Assembly (NCBI GenBank): GCA_916700875.1 | Contig: CAKAKS010000066.1 | Location: 12,185,361-12,249,360 of the forward strand | Direction: 5' to 3' | Source of the DNA: Sebastes aleutianus | Taxonomy: Eukaryota; Chordata; Actinopteri; Perciformes; Sebastidae | DNA: 64,000 nt | Part shown: positions 45,901-57,000 of the stretch, piece by piece | How positions within the stretch are numbered: the stretch's first letter is position 1 | Layout: each line of letters starts with the position of its first letter | Notes under the pieces: generated by a model | What the model was told of the DNA's origin: nothing | Database searches by the model: none | The model's input: the letters and a program-made list of their open reading frames with translations, nothing else | Made by a program: the position numbers and the translations under genes

Positions 45901-48900
45901 GACCAACGCTTCAGCAGGCCCACCACGGTAGGAACTGCTAGATGTATTACCAGAGAGTAAAATGTGACAAGGAAAAAGGTGACAGGATTAGTAACCTCAT
46001 TACAAAGATAGCAGTGGATAAGAGGCGATTCCATTTGTTTAGGGTGATGGATTCATGGCTGTCATAGCTTAATTTAGAGCCAGAGATCTAGAGCAACCAC
46101 TAACTTGAAGAAGGGGTAAATAGCGGAAAATATGAAACCGGATTCGCAAACAGTAGTTGTTTGGTGAGAACTAGAGAGGAAAGTTAATTGCTGCACTACA
46201 TGACAAGCAAACAAATATGATAAAAGGACAACCAGATGTGAGACTGTTGCCAGTCATTTGCATGGCCCACACACTCCAACTGGCTGTCAAAAGCCCTTTC
46301 AGGCATGGAGTTCATTATGTAAATGTGCTGTCGATTTTACATGTCGGTCTTGTGTTAGAATAAGAGTCGCTTTGCTATACAAGTCGTGATGGTAATTTCC
46401 CACCCGGCTCATGGCTGAAATGAATGCCATCGTATTAAAAGGAACAGTTCAACATTTTGGGAAATACTCTTAATTGCAAATAACTAGCTTTACTATCACT
46501 TATTTATTCAGCGTACAAAAAACAAACTGGAAAGACGACAAGCTGTTGTCTTTATACAGATTAAACAAACAAGATATGAATGGTAGTTTGTTATCTTTGG
46601 ACAGAGCCAGCAAGCTGTTTCCAGTCTTTATGCTAAGCTAAGCTAACCAGCTGCCGAGGGTAGCTTCATATTTAATAGACAATAAAGTGGTATCCATCTT
46701 TTCATCTAACATTCAGCAAGAAAGAGAATAATTCGCATTTCCAAAAATGTCCAACTATTGCTTTAAATCTTGTCACTAAATATGTTCTTACTGTTACTGA
46801 AGTAGTTGTTTTTATGACTACACTACCTTCTCTTTACGTCCTTTCATTATAAAAAAATGACTTGTGTACAACTGATTATTCTCCCAACCTCTGTCCATCA
46901 CACATAACTGCCCATTGTCATCTTAAGATACATGAAACACTATTTCACAAAGAAAATAAATTAATAAATGAGAAAATTGACCCTTCCTAAGTCCCGCCTC
47001 TTTTTGCTCTGTGCTCCAATAACAGTTGAGCAAACTTGGGACCCGGCAAAACCTCGGACAACTTTCCCTTTTCCTGTTACGGGTTATACTATACTGTATG
47101 CTACATCTATTCAATGTATGTAACGGCCCTGTTTAGACCTGGCATTAACATGCATCTTGAATGACCACTTGTGATCGGATCTCACTTCCCCGCTCTATAT
47201 GCAAAAAAACACGTCGTAAACACATGGCTAATACAGCAGACGTTGTGACGTAAGATTACAGGAATGTCAGTAGTAATATTCTACATATCCGTGAATTCAG
47301 ATACATTTTATTAACATCAAAATATAAGGTTATTGTACCGGTGGTCCCCTGGGACCTCTGTGATGCCGACCCCGCCGCCTTTGCTAGGCAACGGCAAGGT
47401 ACAGAGCTTCAGAGAACCGGAGAGGAGTGTAAGCGAGCGAGCAAGCGAGTGGGAGTCTGCTCTGTGCAGAGCACCGGAACAGAAACACCACCAACACCAT
47501 CACTGATAATCTGATAATAATGCACTTCCTGCGCTTAGTCTGATAAACTGTAGATATGTAGCCCATAGATAAGATATATTTCAACAAAATACAGCTGTAC
47601 CGACAGAATACAGTAGTGCACAGAAGTCGTTTCCATGCCACGAGACGGACAAGCGCTCGCATCTGCCTGTCTATTCGTAGAGACCCGCGGATCCCAGCGG
47701 GATGTCAGTTTAGTAGGCTGTCCTTAATGTGGTCCAGGACACATTTGCTTACACACTGCTAAAAGAATGTGGCCATATGCAGCCCAGACCACCTCCGAAT
47801 GTGGTCTGAGCAGCTTGAGTGCATTCGCATCTGTACTTAGAGCGGTCCACTTGTGATCGGATCACCCAGGACGTATGTTAATACCAGGTCTGAACAGGGC
47901 CTAAGTCACATTACATTGGTGTCACAATCTTCACAGACACATTACATTGTATATAGTAACAGTTACTATGAGGAGATTTTATTTTGTGCTGATTTTGGCG
48001 GCCCCTGTGGACAAAAGCGGTAGTGTTTCCGAGCATCGGAGTCCCTTTAGAAAACCTCTCATTTTACGGTGCTGCTGCCGGGCGCGGAGCTCTCTACCTC
48101 CTGCTGGAGCTTCGACCGCAGGTCACTGCCGGAGGCCCCGCTGCAGTTTTGGGCTGAAGAAGTTTCTGGTGAACCGGCATGATTGTATCTGATTTTGTTC
48201 CTTATCTCTGCTTCCTGCCGCCCCACAGTATGTTGAAGTATGTTTCTTTTTGTCAAACTTGTCTGACCTAGCAACAGTAACTAAGGGGGGCGGGACTTAG
48301 GATCTGTCCTTTGACCTGCTAGGACACCAATTTTATACACAAGTTGGGTTGAATAAAGTCTTATAAAAAGATGCAATTATTATCAAAACTCTTGACACTT
48401 GAATAGATTTTTTTTTTTTTAAAGGAACAATCTACTGTCGTAACATGACTTGCCACGACATAACATGGTTTAACAGCTCACCTTTACAAACTCCACCGTG
48501 AGCTTGCCGTTGAAAGTGGACACCTCTCCTTGCACGCTCAGCTTGCCACGTCTAATTGAGAAGGACACTATCTCATCATGAGCGGTACTGTGACCCACTC
48601 GCTCAAAGATATCCAGGTCCTTCACCACCACATGACCGTTTAGACGGACGTCAAACACCTAGAAAAACATATTCCCAAATCAGCAATGATTAACAGCTAA
48701 TCCACACACAGCTTAACATTCATGGCTGCAACAATGGAGTACTAATGGGTATTCAAACAGCTCCCATATGTCTGAACACCAGTGTGCAGTGAAATGTATA
48801 TTAAAACAGAAAAAAGGAATGACATGCCTTTATTAAATGCTACACTAGAACATCTCTGATTCATTCATTCCCATACCTTTTGCTGTGACTGGGCGAAGTA

Positions 48901-49739
48901 AACTTCTGCATACTTCATAACTAGTATATAGTCTCCTTCCTCACGAATGGGGATATCATATCCAAAAGTGTCCTCATTGTAGCGCTCCGTCTGATACAGA
49001 ATCTGGTCCTCAGGACTGGAGCGCAGTATTGGCAGACGCACCCCATAATCAGATGCTATACGAAGGAGAATAGCATCAGGTTCAGTCAGCTGCATTACTG
49101 GAAAACTGATCATGTTTTAAGTCCGGCAAAGCAAAGCACCACATTGCACAGGCTCTGACCTTTTCCTGCACTCAATGGAATACAGTGCCCTTCTGTCTCA
49201 AATGGCATAGTTACCACACCAGTATTCACTCCAACTTGCTATTAAAGTGCCTCATAACTACAGGCAAGAATGACTCTCTCTACAGTACAATTTTTGATCA
49301 TATCATCACCTGCTTCCTCTCTACATGCTGAGAGAGAGAGGGGGCGGAGCTGTAGTCGTCTATGCTGACTCCACATTAGTTTGTGGTTAGTGGCGGAAGT
49401 CAGGCCATGAGCAGAGGTTTTTTTTGACAGAAATGTAGGTTTTTACCTTCACAATGTCATTTCTCAGCAGGTGAAGAAGCACCAAGCAAAGACACACACT
49501 ACACTCATATTAGCAGCTATTAACACCAACTCACATTTGCCAAGTTTCCCTTCCAATGGGTCCTTTTTGAAGTGAATCCCGTGCACGTCTATATGCGATT
49601 CACCCCCGCAGTTTACAGCCCAAATGACCCTCTCTGCAAGGCTGAGGCCGCCGCCACCGTCCGCCCAACACTGCTCAGCCAGCAGCGACAGCACCGCTGC
49701 AACCAGCCCGGCGACGAGCTGCACCGTGACCCGCTGCAT
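42948..49739 (-). CDS. mlec: Malectin, ER carbohydrate-binding protein
   Basis: A membrane protein of the endoplasmic reticulum that binds diglucosylated N-glycans and acts in glycoprotein quality control. Five exons (49739-49535, 49055-48877, 48658-48482, 44517-44460, 43192-42948) give 287 aa, close to human malectin. Residues 1-26 are a signal peptide. The malectin domain follows (VIWAVNCGGESHIDVHGIHF, SDYGVRLPILRSSPEDQILY, ERYNEDTFGYDIP, NGHVVVKDLDIFERVGHSTA, EFVK-GYYDNPKVCALYVM). Next are an acidic linker of Glu repeats and a C-terminal membrane anchor, [20 protein letters not shown]. Intron 3 is 4 kb and holds three MITEs. An in-phase acceptor 25 bp upstream of the ATG suggests a separate non-coding first exon. 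Confidence 0.95.
43392..43840 (+). repeat. GGGCTGTCAA MITE (copy f) split by a LINE tail
   Basis: The end AGGGCTGTCAAAGTTAACGC is at 43392, and the family sequence resumes at about 43680 (ttaacgcaaatttgttttaa). Between them (about 43421-43680) is a LINE-like tail ending gacaataaagctttccattc plus (TATTC)n. Confidence 0.75.
45321..45649. mobile_element. TTAA-type MITE, family GGTGCTATATATGAT
   Basis: Starts TTAAAGGTGCTATATATGA and ends GCATTTAGCACCTTTAA; only the outer ten or so bases are clearly inverted. Lies in mlec intron 3. Confidence 0.6.
46435..46766. mobile_element. TTAA-type MITE, family GGAACAGTTCAACATTTTGG
   Basis: Starts TTAAAAGGAACAGTTCAACA and ends TGTCCAACTATTGCTTTAA, an inverted pair, in mlec intron 3. 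Confidence 0.7.
47125..47901. mobile_element. DNA-transposon derivative with GGCCCTGTT ends
   Basis: The left end GGCCCTGTTTAGACCTGGCA and right end CCAGGTCTGAACAGGGCC form a terminal inverted repeat of about 22 bp; the motif cttgtgatcggatc is repeated near each end. Lies in mlec intron 3. No transposase seen. Confidence 0.75.
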
Positions 49740-50136
49740 TGCCACACTGACACAGGCAATGGTCCTATAGAAACACACAGTAAAACACACACACAGCGTC
49801 AGTATCTTGCAGGATATAACTCCTCCGTTGCTGTACGGAAGTAACCCCTTTCCACATGTTAACATTAACCACATTAGCTAGCAACAAGGAGCTAGCCTAG
49901 TTTGTCTTTGCTTGACATGCAACATGATATCTGATACCTGCAGTAGCATGAGCACAAAAAGCACACACAGGAAATAAAATAGTATTACAGCTTCACAAAT
50001 ATCATGATGTGTTAATTAAGCAAACTAACAGATGGAATAGCAGCGAGTCACGTTGGTAGCTAGATGCTAACCTACCTGTCTAACCAGTAATACTTGAGTC
50101 TGAATGAGAGCCCGGCTAATGTTCATAGAAACTTAC

Positions 50137-50440
50137 CTTCCTCTTTCCACAGATGTCCTGTCTTTTAACTCTTTTCACCCCCCCAATTGTGTAGGATTAT
50201 CTCTTGCTGATGCAGTGTACCTAGATACTGTAAGGTAACTTTACTGGTGAGGAGAGATCTTCAGTTGCTGGTGGCAACAAGCCTGCTACACTACTGACTT
50301 TCATTCAATGTGTGAGTGCAGCCTAACTACTGCTGCTAGCTTACAGTGGGCTGATGCCAGTTTGCAAGGAGGCGGGGCTTAAGCAAGAAGTGCTACCTAA
50401 CATGACAGTTCCCCATTTGGGCCCAATGAGTGACGCGTAC
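50137..50440 (-). other. mlec: Probable non-coding first exon and promoter region of mlec
   Basis: On the minus strand GAGGAAG|GTAAGT at 50137 is a strong donor. The matching acceptor (tctatag) ends at 49765, so a 5' UTR intron of 372 bp is likely. The transcription start is not fixed. Confidence 0.45.
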
Positions 50441-50599
50441 TCTGTCCAATCAAATCCTCCCGTTTCCTGAACCATTAAAACACCATTTCATATTATAAGC
50501 CCCAATCACATCCTACTTTGTTATATCAATGTACAAATGACGACTTTTTTTTTTTTTTTTTTTTTACATTTGTCAAGAATATAGTAGGTCTTATAACTA

Positions 50600-51018
50600 T
50601 ATCCCTCCTCGGCACAACACAAAGCGCCTGGGTCAGTCCTTCATGCTGGTAGCCATCAGGCTCCACAACCAAGGCTGACCCCCATATGACAACTATTAGG
50701 ACTTTTAAGAAATTTAAACATGCACTATCTGGCGCACTTTACACTCACTTTACACTATACATCCTATATACCACTTTATTGCTGACTGCACATATGTACA
50801 TATTACATTTATTTATTTATTGTACATTCTACATTTATTTATTGACGGACTGTACACACTATGTTCACCCATTCACTCTGTATCTTTTATATCTCTATTA
50901 TTGTCTTTATAATTTTTGTATACCTTTACCTCTCCTGTGATTCACTCTGTTTGCTGATGTTGCTGCTTTGACACCTGAATTTCCCTCCGGTGATTAATAA
51001 AGGTTCATCTTATCTTAT
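50600..51018 (+). mobile_element. LINE 3' end, remnant of the reverse-transcriptase gene and tail
   Basis: The left part (agccatcaggctccacaac) resembles the C-terminal coding end of fish non-LTR elements. It is followed by a 3' UTR-like stretch ending gtgattaataaaggttcatc and TTATC repeats. Confidence 0.6.
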
Positions 51019-51059
51019 ATATATAGACAGAATGGCAAGTTTACACTTCATTCATTCAT

Positions 51060-51312
51060 TCATTCATTCTCACTGTGCAATATCATTTTCCACTTGTGCA
51101 ATTTTGTTAATAGTCTGTTTATTGTCAATACTGTATATACTGCTCCTATTTTTATATTTCCTTCTATTTAAATGGTTCATATTTTGTTTAGCTCTTTTTT
51201 TTACTGTGTTAGCTGATGCATCTTGTTTTTTGCACTATCCCCTTTGCTGCTGTACACTGATTTTACCAAATTTACCCACTGCGGGACTAATAAAGGAATA
51301 TCTTATCTTATC
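51060..51312 (+). mobile_element. LINE 3' tail with (TCTTA)n
   Basis: Contains gtgcaatatcattttccact, as at 24605, then gcgggactaataaaggaata and TCTTA repeats. Confidence 0.65.
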
Positions 51313-51950
51313 TTATCTTACAGTGTGGATCTGGTTTAGTTTTAAGTTTAAAAAAGTAAGCTATAGACTGTGCAAGAAAATAGCTGAACTAAAATAAAAC
51401 CACCAATATGCTAAAAAAAGGTGAATTTTACAGTTATATATGCTGTTTGTACTTCCTTTATTTATTTTATGTTGTTTAAGTGCTTTCCTTTGGGTTTATC
51501 ACTCCACCATTTAATATAATAGCCCAATCACATCCTATTTTTGTTATATCAATGTACAAATGATGACTTTTAATACATTTTGCCAAGAATATAATAGGTC
51601 ATATAACTATAAATATAGAAAGAATGGCAAGTTTACCACTTATAGTGTGGATCTGGTTCAGTTTTAAGTTTAAAAAAGTGAGCTATAGTGTGTGCAAGAA
51701 AATAGCTGAACTAAAATGAAACCACCAATATGCAAAAAAAATAAATAAAAAGGGGGCATTTTACAGTTATAGATGCAATTTGTACTTCCTTTTATTTATC
51801 TTATGTTGTTTAAGTGCTTTCCTTTGGGTCTGATCACTCCAAACCTACAAGAGGGGTATTAAGACTACAGAAAAGTAGGATATATATATTTTTTATCTAT
51901 CTTTTATTTATTTTTTTAGATATAGTAATATTACACGTGTCCTTTAAAAA
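51313..51950. other. Intergenic with a local duplication
   Basis: About 51310-51500 and 51630-51830 share long stretches (gtggatctggtt, agtttaaaaaagt, aagtgctttcctttgggt), a diverged direct duplication of about 190 bp. No gene seen. Confidence 0.6.
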
Positions 51951-51974
51951 ATCTCCACGCCCCCCTCCTTCCGG

Positions 51975-52084
51975 TATGGTATGGCCCGAGTCTTGTCCAA
52001 TCAGAAGAGTCCAACGCAGCGCGCACACGCTGCACTCGACAGTTGACCAGAGAGGGAATGAATGAAGATAGTTGCTATGGCAAC
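51975..52084 (+). promoter_or_regulatory. Promoter-like island with CCAAT box and RFX X-box
   Basis: TTCCGG at about 51970, CCAATCAG at about 51998 and GTTGCTATGGCAAC at 52071-52084, which fits the RFX X-box consensus RYYNYY-N2-RRNRAC. The strand is uncertain. A modest 86-codon open frame starts at 52062 and AATAAA follows at about 52482, but no known protein is recognised. Confidence 0.4.
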
Positions 52085-52969
52085 AGCAATACCTCTTTGG
52101 ATGACAGGTGTTTTAGTACACAGTAAACATATGTTGAAATACCAGGAAGCATCCACACAACCCTGTATAGTTATATTTAATATTTGCAATACATTCACAG
52201 CAAACTGCTTCAAAGTCATAATGCTTACACTAAGTACTTTGCATAAGCATAATGTGCAAATAGTTGCTGCTTTGCAACTATATTTCTATCTAGAAGACAA
52301 GTGGCCCAGAGGCAGCATGTAATAGTGCAGCTTTATCGTGGGTGTTGCTATGCCTGCAATAACCTCCTCTATTCTTTCCACATGAAAACTAATTCTTGCA
52401 CTGATCATTTTAGTGTTATGTCAATGTCTTTCCTTTACTATGGTGTTCATGTGTTGCTAAATAGCTGGAGCATAATAGTGAAATAAAATTACTGCAATTG
52501 CTTGATGCATACTGTGTATCTATGTGATGTGTTTTTAGTTGCATGTGTCACTAATGAATATGTTATATGTTAATATAAAACATTAAAGCAGAATTAGTGA
52601 AAGGTCACACAGGGACACAGTTATTTACAGTTATTTCCATGTGATTATTTGCACGGTGATTGTTCTGCAGTGTTTCTGCAGGTAAAGTGTATCCAGCCAG
52701 CAGTCTTACCAGAGACCTGTATGAATAATAGATATTATAAGGAGGTTTGTCCTCAAGACATGCAGTGACAGCACACAGTGCTTTACTAATATAGGCTACT
52801 GATAAGGACATTTTGACATATAAGAGGTGAAGCATGAAATTTAAGGTCCATACCAAAACAAGCTGATGTCAACATATTTTTGTGAGTATGTATGTATATA
52901 CTACTATATTGTGTTTTCTTTGGCAACATCACCACAGAAAAAAAGGGGCTCATATGTAAACACCTTTTT

Positions 52970-54049
52970 TATTTTTCTACAGTTAACTTGGCGAAATATT
53001 TTTTGTTTACTTTGTTAGACAAAAATGCAAATCTGCATATATACTGAATTTAATAAATTTCTCTCTTTGGCATGCATAAAAATTGCTTCGACGACACAGA
53101 TGTGTGGAACGTTACCACAACTACAATCATATTGACGTTGACATACAGTACAGGTACAACATGATCACATCCACTGTAAATACAGTTCACATATGTCATT
53201 CCTACTGTATGATCGCAGACAGATTAGTATGGATACAGACAATATATATACTAAGACTCTAGGTATTCAAACCTGTGAGCATTGAAAGACAGGATGCTGC
53301 AAACCGGAGCTATGCATCTTTGTGAATCGTGTTCAACTGTCCTTGATATACTGTAGTGAATAACATATATGAAAAGCATTTCAGAGTTCGGTTTCTCATT
53401 AATATCAGAGATCTGCTTCTTTGTTGCATGTATTGTTAGACAGTGATGCTTTTATAGGACTCGACTGGCACAGAGAAAACTCACAGATGGTCACACAGTT
53501 ACAATACAGGTGTTATATTGCCACATGGGTTCCTGGTTGGAGCCCCGATGTCACACAGAGGACATACAATTTCTAATATAACACAAACTGTGTGAAAACA
53601 TACAGAAATGTTCAACAGCGCACTGACCTTTTACATCTTTTCTGCAGGCATTCAGGCTCACATCCTGACTTTGTTGTACATTGAAGGCGACATTTTGCGA
53701 GACTTTTTTTTTTTTTTTTTAAACCACGCAGAGGATGAGACAAGACACCAGCAATCTATCCACACAGGAAGTTATTTAGTGAGAATTAAAGTGCAAAAAC
53801 ATAGGTTGGACAATCGTCAGCTAGGCTACAGCAAATTCGGCCTCAGTTGAACTGGAGACTTTTCAGGAAGAACACTTATTGACTGAAAGTGTGAGGTGAA
53901 CTCCTCGCTCTGTAACATTCAAGGAGTTTTGATTCCAGTGTCATTCAGATTCGGATGGCTCAGAGAGATCTCAGCATGTCCTACTGGTGTACTTGGTCAA
54001 GTATGGAGAAGGACACAGCTTCACATTCAGGACCGATCATTTTATGATC
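52970..54049 (-). other. cabp1: Probable 3' UTR of cabp1
   Basis: Unique DNA between the cabp1 stop codon and a minus-strand AATAAA at about 52970. A poly(T) run lies at about 53705-53720. Confidence 0.45.
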
Positions 54050-57000
54050 TTAGCGAGACATCATTCGTACAAACTCTGTGGAGAGAGAAAGAGGAAGATA
54101 ATGACGAAATGCAACAGTTGCACTGAACTGTACAGCAGTGGATCCCAAACTATTTTCCTTGAAGCCCCCCCTACTTGTATCTAAGAAAAGCTGCAAATTT
54201 GTTTTAACACCACTAATTTCATTAACGCATTAACACAATCGATATTTATAACCTTGTCATACTAGCTTGTTGCAAAGGAGGTTAAATAACGCTCCAAACT
54301 TACGCTAAATTTTTGCGAGGAAAAACTGTCATGGCCATTTTCAAAGGGGTCCCTTGACCTCTGACCCCAAGATATGTGAATGAAAATGGGTTCTATGGGT
54401 ACCCACGAGTCTCCCCTTTACAGACATGCCCACTTTATGATAATCACATGCAGTTTGGGGCAAGTCATAGTCAAGTCAGCACACTGACACACTGACAGCT
54501 GTTGTTGTCTGTTGGGTTGCAGTTTGCCATGTTGTAATTTGAGCATATTTTTTTTATGCTAAATGCAGTACCTGTGAGGGTTTCTGGACAATATTTCTCA
54601 TTGTTTTGTTTTGGTAACTGATTTCCAATAATAAATATATACATACATTTACATAAAGTAAACATATCTGCCCACTCCCATGTTGATAAGAGTATCAAAT
54701 ACTTGACAAATCTCCCTTTAAGGTACATTTTGAACTGATACAAATTTTTTTTTGCGATTAATCATGATTAATCATGATTAATCATGATTAATCATGGATA
54801 ATCATGATTAATCGTGATTAAATATTTTAACTGATTGACAGCCCTAATAAATGCAGATACGTAATATGATATGATGATCTTTTTTTGTAACAATGTTAAT
54901 TAATTTACTATATTAGTGTTAGAGCTGAAATAGATGTTTTGTTATTGTAGTTAAATAAATGTAATGTATGGTGTTGTTAGATTGCTTCTAGACCGCCCCA
55001 TTTACATAGGGCCTCGCTTTGTGTGCGTCAAGCTGGTAGAGCAAATCGTTTTTTGACCGCAGTGAAAATGTTGTTTTTGAAAGGCTTAACACCAACAAAT
55101 ATGAATTGAAGCTGCATATTTCATTAGATTTTGCAATTAGAAGTAGCAAAGTATAATATATCTTTTTAAATAGTATATTTTATATACAGACTTTTGTAAA
55201 AATTATCCAGGAAGTGTGTTATTATGATTTGACAACCTCAGAGCAGACAAATCCTGGCGCACCGCCTGTGATCTTCGGTGTCCCCCTACGGACCCCAAGT
55301 TGGGAACCACTGCTCCACAGGATACCTGAGTAGTCTGAAAAAGGGGATTTACCTTCAAAGTCAACAAGCCCGTCACCATTCAGGTCAACATCCCTCAGGA
55401 TATCTTCTACCTCCTTTAGACCCACCTGGGAAAAAAAGGTTAGCAGGAGTTTAGTGGGGCACTACACACACAGCGGGTATTCATACAAGTGGTAAAGAGA
55501 CTCTGGTTGCGTCGGAAATTCCAGTATGCAAACGCTGGACACTGTGGAGGACGGAACCTACCTAAATCACTCAATAAATAAATAAATGTCATTAAATAAA
55601 GCAAAAATAATATTAAAAATAAATGTAGCCTAAATTAATCGATGAAATGTGACATAAATTGATATTTCTGCTTTAATCTGCTTCTTTGTTTATTTATCTT
55701 TGTATTAATTCCCTTATTTATTTACTCTTCTGTTTGTTCTGTTTCCCCTGTTATTTATTTATGTATTTATTTTTGATACATTTTTAAATGTGTTTATTTA
55801 TTTTTGAAATTATATTTGATCCATTTTATATTTATTTCTAAATAGATGTATTTATATATGTATTTATGCATTTATTTATTTATCCACAATTTTCCCTTTG
55901 CATTTCACACCTTATTTATTCCCCCAAACTTATTTATTACGCATTTCTTTTTACGTGTCTTTACGCATTTCTTTATGGATTTTTGCCTTATTACAGAAAT
56001 AAAGGGGCTGTCACTCAACATGTGTCATGGGGTCAGAGTGCATATCGACTATATGCTAGCCAGGTAGCTGCATTCCAGCTAAAAAAAATAATTAAAAAAT
56101 AAATGAATAAATTATAAAATAAATAAAAATTAAAAATAAAAATTAAATTAAATTAAAATTAAAAATTTGCAAATTAAAGCAGAAATGTCAATTAATGTCA
56201 CATTTTATCAATTGATTTATGGCTACATTATTTTTAATATTATTGTTGCTATATTTAATGACATATTTATTTATTTATTGAGTCATTTATTTATTTATTT
56301 TGGCAGGTTCTGTCTTCCATACAGAGGCATAAATATCCCACAATTCAGGGCGGTAGTGACAAAAAAGTTCATAACAGACGTTGACGGACAACTCTGTAAC
56401 ATCAACAATGCTTCAGTTTAAGTATAAGATTTCACTTTGCTAGACATAATAGATGTTTCAAATTAGCCATTCCTCGTTTTTGGTCACAAGTTACCATGGT
56501 TACACATCTCCAAACAACAAGGAGGGTCTCAGGAAGTGACAACGTAAATTACAGCCCAGTGCGTCCGAAAAAATACATACTACTGTTTATTCACATAAAA
56601 GTATGTTAACCGATAGTGGACATATTGGATGTGTAGTGCATAGTATGTGATTTCGGACGCAACCTCTGTTCTCTCTCTGATCCAACTCTTACCTGTTGGC
56701 CCAACAACTTCCTCATTGCATCTCGGAGCTCAGATGTGCTAATGGCACCATCTCCATTAGTGTCAAACTGCGAACAAAAAAAAGAGAAACAACATAAAAA
56801 ATGGAAAAGTAAATAGTAAAAAAAATCTCACAACACGACCAGAGCTACAGAAAGCAGATATCTAAACTTGAATCCAGAGACTCTTACCTCTCTAAACGCA
56901 TCTTTCAACTCTTTTATTCCAATCATGTCTGCAGTTTCGGCGAGGAGTTTTGGGCCCATCAACTCTACAAAATCCTCAAAATCAACATGACCTCCCACTT

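Noticed and set aside
53608..53850. 80-codon plus-strand frame after a good acceptor
   Set aside because: It is antisense to the presumed cabp1 3' UTR, contains a poly-Phe from a T run, and has no supported upstream exon.
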